A stretch of 64,000 bases of DNA, from positions 29,799 through 93,798 of the forward strand of contig NZ_CANLKW010000008.1 in NCBI RefSeq assembly GCF_947491795.1, written 5' to 3'. The first letter of the stretch is position 1; each line of letters opens with the position of its first letter. Source of the DNA: an uncultured Roseobacter sp. GTDB lineage: Bacteria; Pseudomonadota; Alphaproteobacteria; Rhodobacterales; Rhodobacteraceae. A program made the position numbers and the translations under genes. Below, one piece after another: positions 43,367-54,117 of this stretch. Below the pieces are notes generated by a model. The model was not told the origin of the DNA. It was given only the letters and a program-made list of their open reading frames with translations, and did no database searches.

Positions 43367-46300
43367 ATGCGCGTTGGGCTGACGCTATTTGATTTCCTTG
43401 CTTCACGCGGAGTTGCCGTTAATGCGCTCCCGGCCCGGTTTACGAATTCGCTGGAAATCATCAGCCTGGACATTGCCGAAGAGACCGAGACCGCCGCATT
43501 CCTGCGCTGGCGTGGGACACTTCCGGCAAAGGAATTTCTCGAAGAGGTTCTGGGCGGACGTGCCATCGGCATCGAGACGCTGTCATGGCGGTTCACCCAG
43601 CTACGCGACACCACGGCAGTCCCGGACGGTGACGTGGAGAACCCGCCCGTTGCACATGAGTTGCGGATTGATCTGACGGGAGCGCGCGTTGAGCTCCCGA
43701 ATGACCTTGGCATTTCTTTGCATCCGGCCGAAGAGGTTTCGGCGCGGGGCACGGACACAGCGCATCTGCGTGCTCTGCCCGGAGAGGACCGCACAGCTCT
43801 GGTCGGGGATCTGGCATTCCGCATTGTGCAAAGTGGCGATGCTGCACCCCAGGTCGGGCTGGCCGGTGCGGATGATCCGTTCCGTGCCTTTGATGATACC
43901 GGGGCTGTCGCGTCTCTGCGCCTTGATCCGCCTGCCGCCGTTTTCACCAAAGACGACGGCTTTGGCATCGTGGTTGACGGCGTCCAGATAGACGCATCCA
44001 AAGGGTTCACGCCGCCACAGATTGCCGCCGGTGATCCGTCCTGGACAGGTTTCAGACTGGAGCGCGTCGGTCTGTACCTGCCACATTCCATTCCGCTTTT
44101 TGGCAATCTGAACATCGTCGCCGAAGAGTTTCTGGTGCCAACCGGAGATACGGCCAGAGGGCTGCAGGGCAAGGTCACGGTTGAGACCGGGCGGCTGGCC
44201 GGTGGTGGCGCCACGATCCGTTTCACGCAGACAGAAGCGAGCATACCTGCGGACAAATCGCTTCCCGTCGAATGGGTCAGCAGTGGCGACTATACCGTCC
44301 GCTACCATCAGATTTTTGACCAGGACCGCGACCCGATACCCATCTTCATCACAGCGCAAAGCCCGGTGGCTGAGGGCACATGGCAGCTGTTGCGTGGTGG
44401 CCGCGTCGTGGACAGCAAACCTGGCGCTGTTTTTGGCCCCTTTCTGCCCGACGCAGAGACCGAACTGCGATACAAGCGGCAATCGCGCGATGCCGACGGG
44501 CCGGATTTCCAACTGCTGAAACGTCCCGGACAGACGCCGCCCGCAGATGGGAGAGAGGACTTTCCTGTGCCCGCCCAGACGTTCCGGTTTGTGCCTGTCG
44601 CTGATCCGCCTGCCGCCCTGTGGCAGATCAATGCCGAAAGCGACACGACCACGTCCATCGAGAGTATCGCCTATCTCACCGCCACTGTGTCCGATCTCAC
44701 ATCGCTGAGGTTTTCGGTCACAGATCAGGGCGGCAATGCACCGCCCGAAACGCCAAAGTGGTCCGTGTGGAAAGAAGGCACGCTGCCTGGAAAAGGAGAC
44801 GCCACCGCGCTGCACGAGCCCACAGAGGCATCAGACACATTCTCGTGGGACGGCTGGCGCGATGGCACAACCGTGTCGCTCATTGCAAGGATCAGTGACA
44901 GGGAAAGCCGCCGTCTGCTGGTCACCCCACGCCCCGACGGCCCCCTGCTGGCAGGGCACAATCGACGGCGCGACGCGGGCAATGCCAGCCCCCGGATCAC
45001 GGTCGTTGATGGCATCGGACAGCGCGGGATCACCCCGGATATGGTTTCTGCCGACGCCGTGTGGCGCAAGAAAGTCCTGCAGGACATTCAGGACGCCGCG
45101 CTTTTCGGTATGGGACGCGGAAAACCAGCCGACGCACAGGTGCCCGGAGCTGACGGAACGTTCAGCGTCGGAAATGGCGATGTGCTGCTGGTCCCGGTGA
45201 TCTTTGGCACACCGGCCGAACCGACGGAAGCTTTGCCAGAAAGGCAGGTCCTCAAAAAACGCGTCCTTCTGATGGAGTATGACACGCAAAAACCGCTGCG
45301 CATGCTCAATGACGGGATAAAACCGGTGCCCGAGGGCAGGCTGACCAGCGGCGGACCAAAAGAGGCGCTTGCAACCGCTGAATGGCTCAGCAAAAGCGCC
45401 GCAGTGACAGCAACATCGGGTCAGGTCTGGCCCGGGGATGCTACTGAGAAAGACCCGGATGCAGAAAAAAAGGCCATCGCCAAAGCCACGAGGATGCTGG
45501 CGAACTGGATCATCGAACAGGAACTGGGCGGTGTTTCAGCCAGATTGTTTGTCGTGGCACATACCAGCCCCGAAGGCTCAAAGTCACACAACGAAAAACT
45601 CTCTGCGAACAAACGACTGCCGCGCGGCATGGAAATTGCCCGTGCCGCAATTGACCTGGTCAAAGCCGAGAGTAACGGGCCAAACATCGATATCACGGGA
45701 CGGGCGGAGCACGGCAACAGACATCCTGCGGAACCACCCTATTCAAATCTGATCGGCTCATCGGCCGTGGCCCTGAAGGGCAGCAAAGACCAGCAGCAAC
45801 AGGTACAGCCGCTGACCTACGCCCGGCGCGGTCAGATGGGCAAAGAAGACGACAGCGATCTGTGGATCGGCACACGCGCCGATATAAAGTCAGAAGACTT
45901 TCAGATCGAACGCAATGTCACTTTTATTCTGTCAGGTATCGCGCGGGCAAAGCTGCCTGTCCAGCCACCGGACACAACACGCCTCGTTCCGGTACTTGTG
46001 CCCGGCGCCGAGGGTGAGCCACCACAGCCGGTGGATATTGACACAGACGGCGTGGCGACGCCCTGGCGGCTGCGCGCGGAAATGGTCTGGGACGCGCCTC
46101 GCTATCAGGACAGTGATGATCTGATCCCGCTGCGCACAAAGGTAGAACTGGTGCTGCCACGCACTGTGCTGCCGGGTGTGCCTGCCAGCGACACGACGCA
46201 TTTCTCGGTCATGGGCCAGATACTGCGTGATCGCCAGATTGCGGAAACAGAAGTGACGCTGGGCATTTCGGCACCGGATCACCCCGAAGGCCTGATGGAG

Positions 46301-49300
46301 TTCCGCCAGGGCGACGTGACCGCCGGCGGTATCGCCTTTGCGATGTTCGGACCGGCACTGCTCAAAGCGCTGACAGCAGGAGAAAGCGACCCGGCCCTGC
46401 CAGAAGAAGACGCTCAGGACGGATTGGCACGCGGAATTGCCGCAGGCGTCAGCATTGCCTCTGCGGGTATTCTGTCCACGGCCATGCAGGACGGACGCAT
46501 CGTATGGACCGGTGCGCGACTGTCCGGCTCGCTGCCGCTGGGGCGTGCTGCATTTGCCGTCGATTACCTGACCGAAGCCAATATCAGGGCACGTCCGCTG
46601 GGTAACAACGGCCCAAGGGTAGAAACGACAGAACCCGTGGCCTTTGCCTGGTCCGACGTTGGCGTGAAAGTAGACTGGCGCCCCGATGATCCGCAGGTCG
46701 ACCTCTCGGGTACTGCCGCCTATTTCCAGAAAAGCCGGGTCGAGATTGTCTCCTCGGGCCGCTGGACGATTTCGAACATTCTGGGAGATCTCGTCGATCT
46801 GCGCGATGTTCAGTTCGAGAACACGTCCGCCGCGCTGTCAGCCCGCGTCGTACCGACAAAACCGCTGGGTCCGCTGAAAGTTGACGCCATCGGGCTGACG
46901 GCCCGCTGGACAGAAACACCGCGCGAAGTTTCAGTGCATATCACCGAAGTTGCCGCCACCCTGAATATTGCCAAAGTGATCGAGGCCAGCGGTGCGCTGA
47001 GGTTCGGCGATGAAATCAGCGGCAGCCTATCGGTCGAAATTCCACCGGCTCAGATCGCGGGAGCCGCCAGTGTGTCGATCCGGGGCGAAGACCCGGCGAT
47101 GGTGCATCTTGAGGCAGAAATCCGCTTTGCGTCACCGATCCCTGTCGGGTCTACCGGGCTGTCTGTCATGGGAGTTGCCGGCCGGTTTGTCGCCAACGGG
47201 GAACGCGCAACAGATCAGACAATCACGGATATCGTGGCGCGGGAACTGGACTGGGCCAGAAAAGGACCGCTGGACCGCTACCAGCCAAAGCCCGGCCAGT
47301 ACGGCATTGGTTTTGGCGTGCTCCTCGGGACGACACCGGACATCGGGTTTTCGCTGAACGCCAAGGGCATGCTGACCGTTGGCTTTCCCGACCTTGAAGC
47401 TGTCGTTCAGGCCGATATCAAACTGGTCGAGCGCCGCTCCGCCCCCCCTGCGGAAGAAGACGCGCCAAAGGCAGACGCGGACATCCTTGCGCTGCTGGTC
47501 GTCAACGACGAAGGCGTGACAATCGCCGCCGAGGGCAACGTCACCATCCCCGGACAGATCAAAGCCTATATTCCGATCGGTGCGCATTTCCCGTTTGGAG
47601 TGGGCGATTTCTATATCCATCTGGGCAGCGATGGTGGCCCGGACCGTTCGGGCAATGCCATCACTGCAACGATCTTCCCGGGCACACTGAATGTGGACGG
47701 CTGGGCGTTTGTCATGATCCGTGAGGGCGGCATCCCGGACCTCGGCGGAGACCGTGCCGAAGGGCTCGATCTGACCGGCTTTTCAGTAGGCGCTGGTATC
47801 GGCATCGGGTTTGACCGGGAGTTCGGGCCATTTTCCGTGAATGCTTCGGCGTCAATGATCGCTGGCGTGGGCTTTGATCCGCTCATTGTGGTAGCGCGCC
47901 TGCAGGTCAACGGCGAGATCGACTTTTTCGTGGCATCTGTTCATCTTTCCGCCGGGCTGGACCTGCACTACAGCCCGGATGCCCTGAAGATCAGCGGCTG
48001 GATCGAAGGATCAGTCAGCCTTTTCTGGTTCGATCTGGAGGCCAGTGTTTTCCTCGAAGAAACCTTCGGCGGCGGCCCGGGTCCCACAGAGTTGCCCGGG
48101 GTTTTGCGCAGTATTCGCCTGACAGATCAGTCAGACCGCATCCTCGCCGAGACCGACCCCGAAAACCCGGCTGCAATGACTGACATTCCGGTTGATTCCA
48201 TCATCAACCTGGAGTTTTTCCCGACGCCGCTGATCCGGGGCCTGCAGGATTTCAAAACGCCGGACCCCCGCCAGATCGAAGCAAACTGGGTGGGCAGTAC
48301 CGGCGAACGGTATGGGTATGAGATCACCGGCATTGCACTCGACCGTCTGTCAGGCCCCGCAGGCTCTGATCTGGTTCTGAACCAGCCCGGCGGCCCCCTG
48401 CCCGCCGAGATTATCCGCCCGACCGATGGCAACGAAGGCCAGGCAGATGCCGGGCGCGCGTTGCGGCTGGGTCTTTTCGCAAACACGCCTGTTCCCTGGC
48501 TGGGTAATCTCTCGCGCGGCACCGATCAGACAGACGCCATCGCCGACGATGTTGTGGACGGCCTTTGTGATCCGGTCGTGCGCGAACGGGTCACGCTGTT
48601 TGGCACCGACATGTCTCCGGTCACCCCCGGCCGGTGGTGGGGCCGCAGCCGCGGTCCGGTAGAGGCCGGGTTCCGCGGATATTCGAAACTGAGCCAGAGC
48701 GTGCTGCGGGGCGCCGAGACCGGGATTGAGCTGATCACCGGTGTGGCTCTGCCCGATGACGGGTTGCTTGATCTTCCGACCCTGCGCAGTGCCATGATGG
48801 GCACGCGTTTTTCGGTCCGTGCGGGCGAGCATCTGGAACGCGGACCCGGTATTTTCCCGGCCTTCCCGGAGGGTGCTCTGATGCTGCCCTGCCTGATGCG
48901 GGATGATCAGCCGTTCAGGAGCCTGCCCGTGGAAATCGAACTGCGCGGGCAGGTACGCGATCCGGTCGTCACCCTGATATCTGATCTGGCAGCCAGACGT
49001 GCCGCCGAAGAGGACGCGCGGCCGGAAAAATTCTGTCCCCGCAAGCTGAAACCAAGTCCGCGTAAAGTGACCAAGCGCCAGGTGGACGATGTACTCTACC
49101 AGACGCGCGGATCGGGCTTTGTCATCGAGGACTCGCCCGGGGTTATGCAGAATGCCGTGCTCTTTGGTGGCGCCAGCGCCGACGTTCTGGATGTTGGTTT
49201 TCCCGCCGATGGTGCAGGATTCGAGTTCGAGCTTGATGCGCGCAGCAGGTTGTCACAGTCTGGCATCGTCACCGTCTCGATCCTGAACAAACAGGGGGCT

Positions 49301-51031
49301 CAGCTCTGGCAGGAACGTCTGCGCCTGCGCCGCTTTGGTACGGCACATATGGTCAGAGCGCCCCAGCGCGCGGGAGCACGCATTCTGCGCATTGCACCGC
49401 TGGGCGCGGATGTGACACTGCACCGGGTCTGTCAGATCGTTCGCCTGCCGGAAACCGGCGAGCCACAGCCCCGTGTCCTGGGAATTGATCACCGGGGGGC
49501 AATCCACGAATGGCCGGTAGAGAAGACCGGGCAGACCGGCGGGCCGACGGGGCTGGGCGGATTTACATGGAAATCCGCACCAAATGTGTCCGGCAGGCGC
49601 TGGAAGTCAATTCTCCTGGAACGGATGCCACACAGCTGGGTCGCCTTTGAAAAGCTGGAAGCGCTGTCCGTCGCAGCGGATGACGCCGCAACTGCGATCC
49701 AGACCCGCCGGACCAGCCGCGCGGGCAATTTTGCGGACCGTGCAATTCTGACGGGCAGCCCGACATCCAACCAGACCGGGATCACGGGTGACATCCCGGT
49801 TCTGGACACTGTCCCGCCCCAGGCGCGGCCGCCACTGTTGTTTCCCGACAGCGAGTACAGGCTCCGCATCAAATCGCGCGGGGCGATATGGCGCAAAGGT
49901 GAGGACAGCGAAACTGCGCCACAAACCGTTGCAGATGGTTTTGCGACCAGCCAGCCGCCCGGTGTCACGGCGCCGCAGAACCTGCCGGATATCGACATCA
50001 CCTTCAGAACCGCACCGCCCGCTATGGCGCTGGAACGTGCCCGTGCCGCATTTGACCGCGCGCTGCCCGACGATCCGCGCGGCGCGCACTATACTGATGA
50101 CGCGATGGCAGTGCTCTTTACCAGCACGATTGCGCCCGAACTTATCGAACTGTCAGGCGCAAAGCTGAAGTTCCGTGTGCGGCGGACCGACCCGCGCGGC
50201 GCAGGCGCAGAAGTTGCACCTGATCAGATGCAGCTTACGCGCACCGGCGGAAACCGTGATATCTGGCCGGGCGGGCACGGGGCCTTCGCGGATGCGCTTG
50301 CAGATAAGGCCCCCTGCGTCACCGGAACACCAACCGTCGGGGAAACGATGCTTCTGGATGTGCCGCTGGATCCTGACGCCTCTTACCTGCTGGATGTGTT
50401 TGCGCAGGACGCTGCCGGAAAAGATACTGAGTTTGGCCAGTCAAGATTCCGCACCTCCCGGTATTCCGGCCCCGAAGCGCAGCTGGCGGCGATGGGACTG
50501 TCCACTGGTGAGCCTGATCTTTTACCTGATCTGTTGCTGCGCACACATCCCCGCCCGGGCAATGAGGCCCCGTCTGACCTGACTTTTGAAAAGGCCTGCG
50601 CCGATCTGGAACTCGACCCGGAACCGCCTGCATTCCCGCAGGCGCAGGCCCTCTGGGTCTTTGACGGGGGCTGGAAACTCTCGGGCCTGCGTCTGTCATC
50701 TCCCGAAGCACTGAACCGCCAGGCCGTCCTGTTCGACAGCCGGGGGATCAGCCGCAGCGATGAACGGCTGAAACTGCACGCAGCCTCCATGACAACACCA
50801 GCAGGCGACACGCGGCTGCGGCTGGTGCAGCGGGATGCACAGGGCGCGCGCTGGATCTTTGCCTTTGACACCCCTGTCGCCGTGCCCGCCGACGCGGAAT
50901 TCCGTGTCGAATTCATTCAGCGCGGCCATGTGTGGCAGGATGGTATCCTGGTGCACCGTCCGCGCGCTCTGAACGTCCGGGGCGGGCTTCGCTCTGTGCC
51001 GCTGGTTGCTGAAATCGAGGGTCTGACATGA
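43367..51031 (+). CDS. Giant beta-rich protein of unknown function (2554 aa)
   Basis: The largest gene here and not a family I can name with certainty. There is no signal peptide (MRVGLTLFDFLASRG). Residues ~725-870 resemble an OmpA-like domain (LFVVAHTSPEGSKSHNEKLS ... IERNVTFIL). Residues ~1060-1570 are alternating hydrophobic/glycine strands (GFSVGAGIGIGFDREFGPFS, HLSAGLDLHYSPDALKISGW), as in large beta-solenoid or beta-sheet repeat proteins; I am reminded of DUF6603 but cannot confirm it. The remainder is Pro/Asp-rich and acidic. The only in-frame ATG start is 43367, with a modest AGAAAG site. Its stop overlaps the next giant gene (ATGA). A structural or surface-assembly role is a guess. 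Confidence 0.85.
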   Translation: MRVGLTLFDFLASRGVAVNALPARFTNSLEIISLDIAEETETAAFLRWRGTLPAKEFLEEVLGGRAIGIETLSWRFTQLRDTTAVPDGDVENPPVAHELRIDLTGARVELPNDLGISLHPAEEVSARGTDTAHLRALPGEDRTALVGDLAFRIVQSGDAAPQVGLAGADDPFRAFDDTGAVASLRLDPPAAVFTKDDGFGIVVDGVQIDASKGFTPPQIAAGDPSWTGFRLERVGLYLPHSIPLFGNLNIVAEEFLVPTGDTARGLQGKVTVETGRLAGGGATIRFTQTEASIPADKSLPVEWVSSGDYTVRYHQIFDQDRDPIPIFITAQSPVAEGTWQLLRGGRVVDSKPGAVFGPFLPDAETELRYKRQSRDADGPDFQLLKRPGQTPPADGREDFPVPAQTFRFVPVADPPAALWQINAESDTTTSIESIAYLTATVSDLTSLRFSVTDQGGNAPPETPKWSVWKEGTLPGKGDATALHEPTEASDTFSWDGWRDGTTVSLIARISDRESRRLLVTPRPDGPLLAGHNRRRDAGNASPRITVVDGIGQRGITPDMVSADAVWRKKVLQDIQDAALFGMGRGKPADAQVPGADGTFSVGNGDVLLVPVIFGTPAEPTEALPERQVLKKRVLLMEYDTQKPLRMLNDGIKPVPEGRLTSGGPKEALATAEWLSKSAAVTATSGQVWPGDATEKDPDAEKKAIAKATRMLANWIIEQELGGVSARLFVVAHTSPEGSKSHNEKLSANKRLPRGMEIARAAIDLVKAESNGPNIDITGRAEHGNRHPAEPPYSNLIGSSAVALKGSKDQQQQVQPLTYARRGQMGKEDDSDLWIGTRADIKSEDFQIERNVTFILSGIARAKLPVQPPDTTRLVPVLVPGAEGEPPQPVDIDTDGVATPWRLRAEMVWDAPRYQDSDDLIPLRTKVELVLPRTVLPGVPASDTTHFSVMGQILRDRQIAETEVTLGISAPDHPEGLMEFRQGDVTAGGIAFAMFGPALLKALTAGESDPALPEEDAQDGLARGIAAGVSIASAGILSTAMQDGRIVWTGARLSGSLPLGRAAFAVDYLTEANIRARPLGNNGPRVETTEPVAFAWSDVGVKVDWRPDDPQVDLSGTAAYFQKSRVEIVSSGRWTISNILGDLVDLRDVQFENTSAALSARVVPTKPLGPLKVDAIGLTARWTETPREVSVHITEVAATLNIAKVIEASGALRFGDEISGSLSVEIPPAQIAGAASVSIRGEDPAMVHLEAEIRFASPIPVGSTGLSVMGVAGRFVANGERATDQTITDIVARELDWARKGPLDRYQPKPGQYGIGFGVLLGTTPDIGFSLNAKGMLTVGFPDLEAVVQADIKLVERRSAPPAEEDAPKADADILALLVVNDEGVTIAAEGNVTIPGQIKAYIPIGAHFPFGVGDFYIHLGSDGGPDRSGNAITATIFPGTLNVDGWAFVMIREGGIPDLGGDRAEGLDLTGFSVGAGIGIGFDREFGPFSVNASASMIAGVGFDPLIVVARLQVNGEIDFFVASVHLSAGLDLHYSPDALKISGWIEGSVSLFWFDLEASVFLEETFGGGPGPTELPGVLRSIRLTDQSDRILAETDPENPAAMTDIPVDSIINLEFFPTPLIRGLQDFKTPDPRQIEANWVGSTGERYGYEITGIALDRLSGPAGSDLVLNQPGGPLPAEIIRPTDGNEGQADAGRALRLGLFANTPVPWLGNLSRGTDQTDAIADDVVDGLCDPVVRERVTLFGTDMSPVTPGRWWGRSRGPVEAGFRGYSKLSQSVLRGAETGIELITGVALPDDGLLDLPTLRSAMMGTRFSVRAGEHLERGPGIFPAFPEGALMLPCLMRDDQPFRSLPVEIELRGQVRDPVVTLISDLAARRAAEEDARPEKFCPRKLKPSPRKVTKRQVDDVLYQTRGSGFVIEDSPGVMQNAVLFGGASADVLDVGFPADGAGFEFELDARSRLSQSGIVTVSILNKQGAQLWQERLRLRRFGTAHMVRAPQRAGARILRIAPLGADVTLHRVCQIVRLPETGEPQPRVLGIDHRGAIHEWPVEKTGQTGGPTGLGGFTWKSAPNVSGRRWKSILLERMPHSWVAFEKLEALSVAADDAATAIQTRRTSRAGNFADRAILTGSPTSNQTGITGDIPVLDTVPPQARPPLLFPDSEYRLRIKSRGAIWRKGEDSETAPQTVADGFATSQPPGVTAPQNLPDIDITFRTAPPAMALERARAAFDRALPDDPRGAHYTDDAMAVLFTSTIAPELIELSGAKLKFRVRRTDPRGAGAEVAPDQMQLTRTGGNRDIWPGGHGAFADALADKAPCVTGTPTVGETMLLDVPLDPDASYLLDVFAQDAAGKDTEFGQSRFRTSRYSGPEAQLAAMGLSTGEPDLLPDLLLRTHPRPGNEAPSDLTFEKACADLELDPEPPAFPQAQALWVFDGGWKLSGLRLSSPEALNRQAVLFDSRGISRSDERLKLHAASMTTPAGDTRLRLVQRDAQGARWIFAFDTPVAVPADAEFRVEFIQRGHVWQDGILVHRPRALNVRGGLRSVPLVAEIEGLT

Positions 51032-54000
51032 TTTTCGCCCGTTCCACGCCCGCACATCTGGCACTTTCTGCAAGCGTCGCAAGTCAGGACATCTGGCTGC
51101 CGGATGCCATGCACTGCCGGTTTGATGCATCCGAAACGCTGGGGTTTTCGCAATCTCCTACCTTTGTCACATGGGCACCGCTCGACGATCTGGTCCCGGA
51201 AAACTTTGTGACGACCACACCGCTGCCGGACTGGCGTTTCCGGCGCGGCAGCGGTCTGTTCACGCAGTCACTGAACGTCCCACCTGCATCCGCACTGGGG
51301 CTGGAAGTGACGTCCTTTGCACCGGTTACCTTTTCGCTGCCCGCGAGAGCGATGGTTTCAGCACAGGTGACGATCCGTCAGGCGCGCGGCACGTTTCCGG
51401 GCCAGGCACGTGTGTTCGGGATCATTGAAACACCGGGCGGCGAAATCAGGGTCGCCGCCCGACGAAACGGATCCGTCTACAGCCTCGCCGGGCGCCGCTT
51501 TGACTATCTGCTGATCGAAACACCCGGGCCGCGAATTGCGATCGACCGGATCACAGGCATGACAGAAGACGGTTTGTGGGACGCAAAAATCTGGCAGGGG
51601 ATTTTCCGCCGGGACAAAATCCGCCATGCGCTGACGCTCGACGCTCTGTTTGCCAGATCTCAGCGCCTGAGCAACCAGGAGCGCAACGCTCTGCGGGCAG
51701 ATCCCGCCACAAATGCCGCACTGGCCGCAATCTCCGCGCTGTCGGGCAATGCCTCTGTTGCGGCACCGATGCCACCGTTGGATGGCCCCCTGTTCCCGCC
51801 CGGATCAGATGAGGCGCGCGCACATCAGGCCACCGCCGGGACGGCAATTTCAGCAGCATTGCAGCGTCTCATGACGTTGATCGATGCGCCTCTGCCACAG
51901 CGCGGGCAGCTGACCCAGGATCAGACACAGACGGCCTCCGGCAGCACCGCCACGGGACAGATCCGGCCATTGCACGAACTCATGCTGGCCTGCGAAGACG
52001 TGTTCCTGTCCACGGTGCTGGGCCGGCGGATCGCGCTGCCCCTGCCTGAACCCGCGACAGGGCCTGTTCTTGTTTCTGCCCGTTCAATCTGGATGATACC
52101 TGATGCGGACAGATCAAGGCTGGGCACGCTGTCCGCGCATGTGCTCGATGACCGCGCCGCACTGCGCGATCTGATTGCCACAGAACGGCTAGATCCTGCA
52201 GGCCGGGTCCTCGAAAAATTTATTCCAGGTGCGTTCAACGGCCGTTTCCTGCCCGTCGAGGCCCGCATTCTCATCGATCCGGCCCTTCCCGATAGCCCGC
52301 CAGAACGCCCGGTTGTGACACCCGTGGACGTCATTCAGCCCATCAATCCTGACGGCCAGACACGCAGCATAACCATGCGTGCGACCGTGACACCCGGTGC
52401 AGCACTTGTCGCCGACCGGGGGGATGTTGCGCCGTTCCGTCGCCTCAATCCGCTCGAAGTCAAAGCCACCACCCTGCCCGACGGCAGAGTTCTGCCTGAA
52501 CGGTACAAACCGATTTTTGGTATGTCAGACAGCGGCGCGGCCCCCCTGGGCCTGGGGTCCGTCCGGATCAGTGATCGCAGCGCTGGATTTGAAGCCACGC
52601 CCTACCGGATCGCGCAACGTGACGGGTTTGGCAGGTGGAGTGGTTTCACGGGCCTGACTGTCCCGCTTCTGGAACGTCCCGTACCGCCCGCGCCCACACT
52701 GCGGCTGGGTCTGAGACGTGGGGCAGGACCGGCTGGTGCTGATCTTCTGGATGTCGAGGTCGCATCGCCGCACAAAGGGCTGATTGCACCGGGCGGGCTG
52801 CCAATCACAGAGCTCGAAATCAATGTTCCGATCGGCGTGGCACCACAGGACAGCTTTAGCATCACCTTCGGCCAGCTGCCCGCAAACGGTGACAGTCTGC
52901 CCCCGGTGTCGCGCAGTGTAACGCTGCCCGCCGCACCCGGTGTCGGGGAAATCCGCGAGGCCCGTGTAACCGCCTTTTTCACCGACAGCGCGGGGACACC
53001 TGGACCGGACGCCGTCGCAAAGCGCAGCATAGCCGATGCAACCCCGCCGCCACCACCCGGGCCGCTCCCGGCGCTGACGCCGCTCTCGTTTCCGGATGCA
53101 AACGGCGTGACGCGCGCCGAGCTGACGGTCACGGGGCTGCACGCATCCGTCGCTCATCTCAGGGTTTTTGTCGCACAGGAAGCGAGCCTGCGTGCCGGGT
53201 TGGAACGCAGCGGTCAGCCCGATCTGGTCGCAGCAGCCGGTGCAATCGCTGCAGAAGCCGATCTGGCAGCGCGGGCCGCACTGGCCGAAGCTGTGGCAGA
53301 CAGACTGCCGGAAGATATCTGGGCCGGCGCGGGTGATGTTGCCGTCACTGCTGCTGGGGCACAGATCAGTCATCCGGTGAATGGTCTGCCCCGCGATCTG
53401 GTCTGTCTGATGATACGAACTGTCACGGCGGGTGACATCGAAAGTACCAGCGGCCAGATTGCCTTTTTCGGATTGCCGGTGCCGAAACCGCTGGCCCCCC
53501 CGGCGCTGGAAGCCCGGATGCTGGATGAAACCGGATTTGAAATTCTGATCCCGCGCCCCGCCGGGCCGGTGCCGGACGAAATCAGGCTGATGCGTTCGGC
53601 GGATTCGGACGATGCGGCACGGATGCTGCCCGTGCGCGTCATTTTAACAGACGACACGACAACCTGGCCCCTGCGGATCCTGGACCGCGGCGAAACCACC
53701 CTGGGCCCGACCGCGCGGCTGACGCCTTACACGACCTGGCGGTGGCGCGCGCAGTCACGTGCCGCCCCCCGTTTCAATGGCGCTGCACCCGGACCCTGGA
53801 CGCAACCGGGGCCGGCAGCGCGGGCCCGGATCATTCCGCCGGGCCCGCCACCCTCGCCTGTTGTCACAGCTGACCGCGACCCCGCGACCCCCGGTGCGGT
53901 GATTGTCACCGTCAGTGACCTGCCGGCCGGATCGCTGCTGTTGCATATCGCGTCCCTGCCTGGCGCCCCGGCCACTGATCCGCTGCGCGTAACGGCACCG

Positions 54001-54117
54001 GAAATGAAAGTGGTTCTGCCACCCGACCCGGACCGGCGGGCCATTCGCGTACATCTTTCTGATCCTCTTGGACGCACCAGTGATCCGGTAGCCGTTGACG
54101 CGGGGGCGCTGGCATGA
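51028..54117 (+). CDS. Large multi-domain beta-sandwich protein (1029 aa), unknown function
   Basis: No signal peptide and no recognised enzyme motif. The C-terminal half looks like a chain of fibronectin-III/Ig-like beta-sandwiches joined by proline-rich linkers (PPPPPGPLPALTPL near residue 675; PPGPPPSPVVTADRDPATPG near residue 935). It is coupled to both neighbouring giants by 4-base overlaps, so the three products are made together, probably in fixed ratio as parts of one assembly. The sequence is low in lysine and cysteine and rich in Ala, Pro, Asp and Arg, like its neighbours. Confidence 0.83.
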   Translation: MIFARSTPAHLALSASVASQDIWLPDAMHCRFDASETLGFSQSPTFVTWAPLDDLVPENFVTTTPLPDWRFRRGSGLFTQSLNVPPASALGLEVTSFAPVTFSLPARAMVSAQVTIRQARGTFPGQARVFGIIETPGGEIRVAARRNGSVYSLAGRRFDYLLIETPGPRIAIDRITGMTEDGLWDAKIWQGIFRRDKIRHALTLDALFARSQRLSNQERNALRADPATNAALAAISALSGNASVAAPMPPLDGPLFPPGSDEARAHQATAGTAISAALQRLMTLIDAPLPQRGQLTQDQTQTASGSTATGQIRPLHELMLACEDVFLSTVLGRRIALPLPEPATGPVLVSARSIWMIPDADRSRLGTLSAHVLDDRAALRDLIATERLDPAGRVLEKFIPGAFNGRFLPVEARILIDPALPDSPPERPVVTPVDVIQPINPDGQTRSITMRATVTPGAALVADRGDVAPFRRLNPLEVKATTLPDGRVLPERYKPIFGMSDSGAAPLGLGSVRISDRSAGFEATPYRIAQRDGFGRWSGFTGLTVPLLERPVPPAPTLRLGLRRGAGPAGADLLDVEVASPHKGLIAPGGLPITELEINVPIGVAPQDSFSITFGQLPANGDSLPPVSRSVTLPAAPGVGEIREARVTAFFTDSAGTPGPDAVAKRSIADATPPPPPGPLPALTPLSFPDANGVTRAELTVTGLHASVAHLRVFVAQEASLRAGLERSGQPDLVAAAGAIAAEADLAARAALAEAVADRLPEDIWAGAGDVAVTAAGAQISHPVNGLPRDLVCLMIRTVTAGDIESTSGQIAFFGLPVPKPLAPPALEARMLDETGFEILIPRPAGPVPDEIRLMRSADSDDAARMLPVRVILTDDTTTWPLRILDRGETTLGPTARLTPYTTWRWRAQSRAAPRFNGAAPGPWTQPGPAARARIIPPGPPPSPVVTADRDPATPGAVIVTVSDLPAGSLLLHIASLPGAPATDPLRVTAPEMKVVLPPDPDRRAIRVHLSDPLGRTSDPVAVDAGALA

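Noticed and set aside
43601..44815. Two overlapping long minus-strand frames at the start of the giant operon
   Set aside because: Both are shadows of the 2554-aa gene, have no ribosome site worth noting and no family resemblance.
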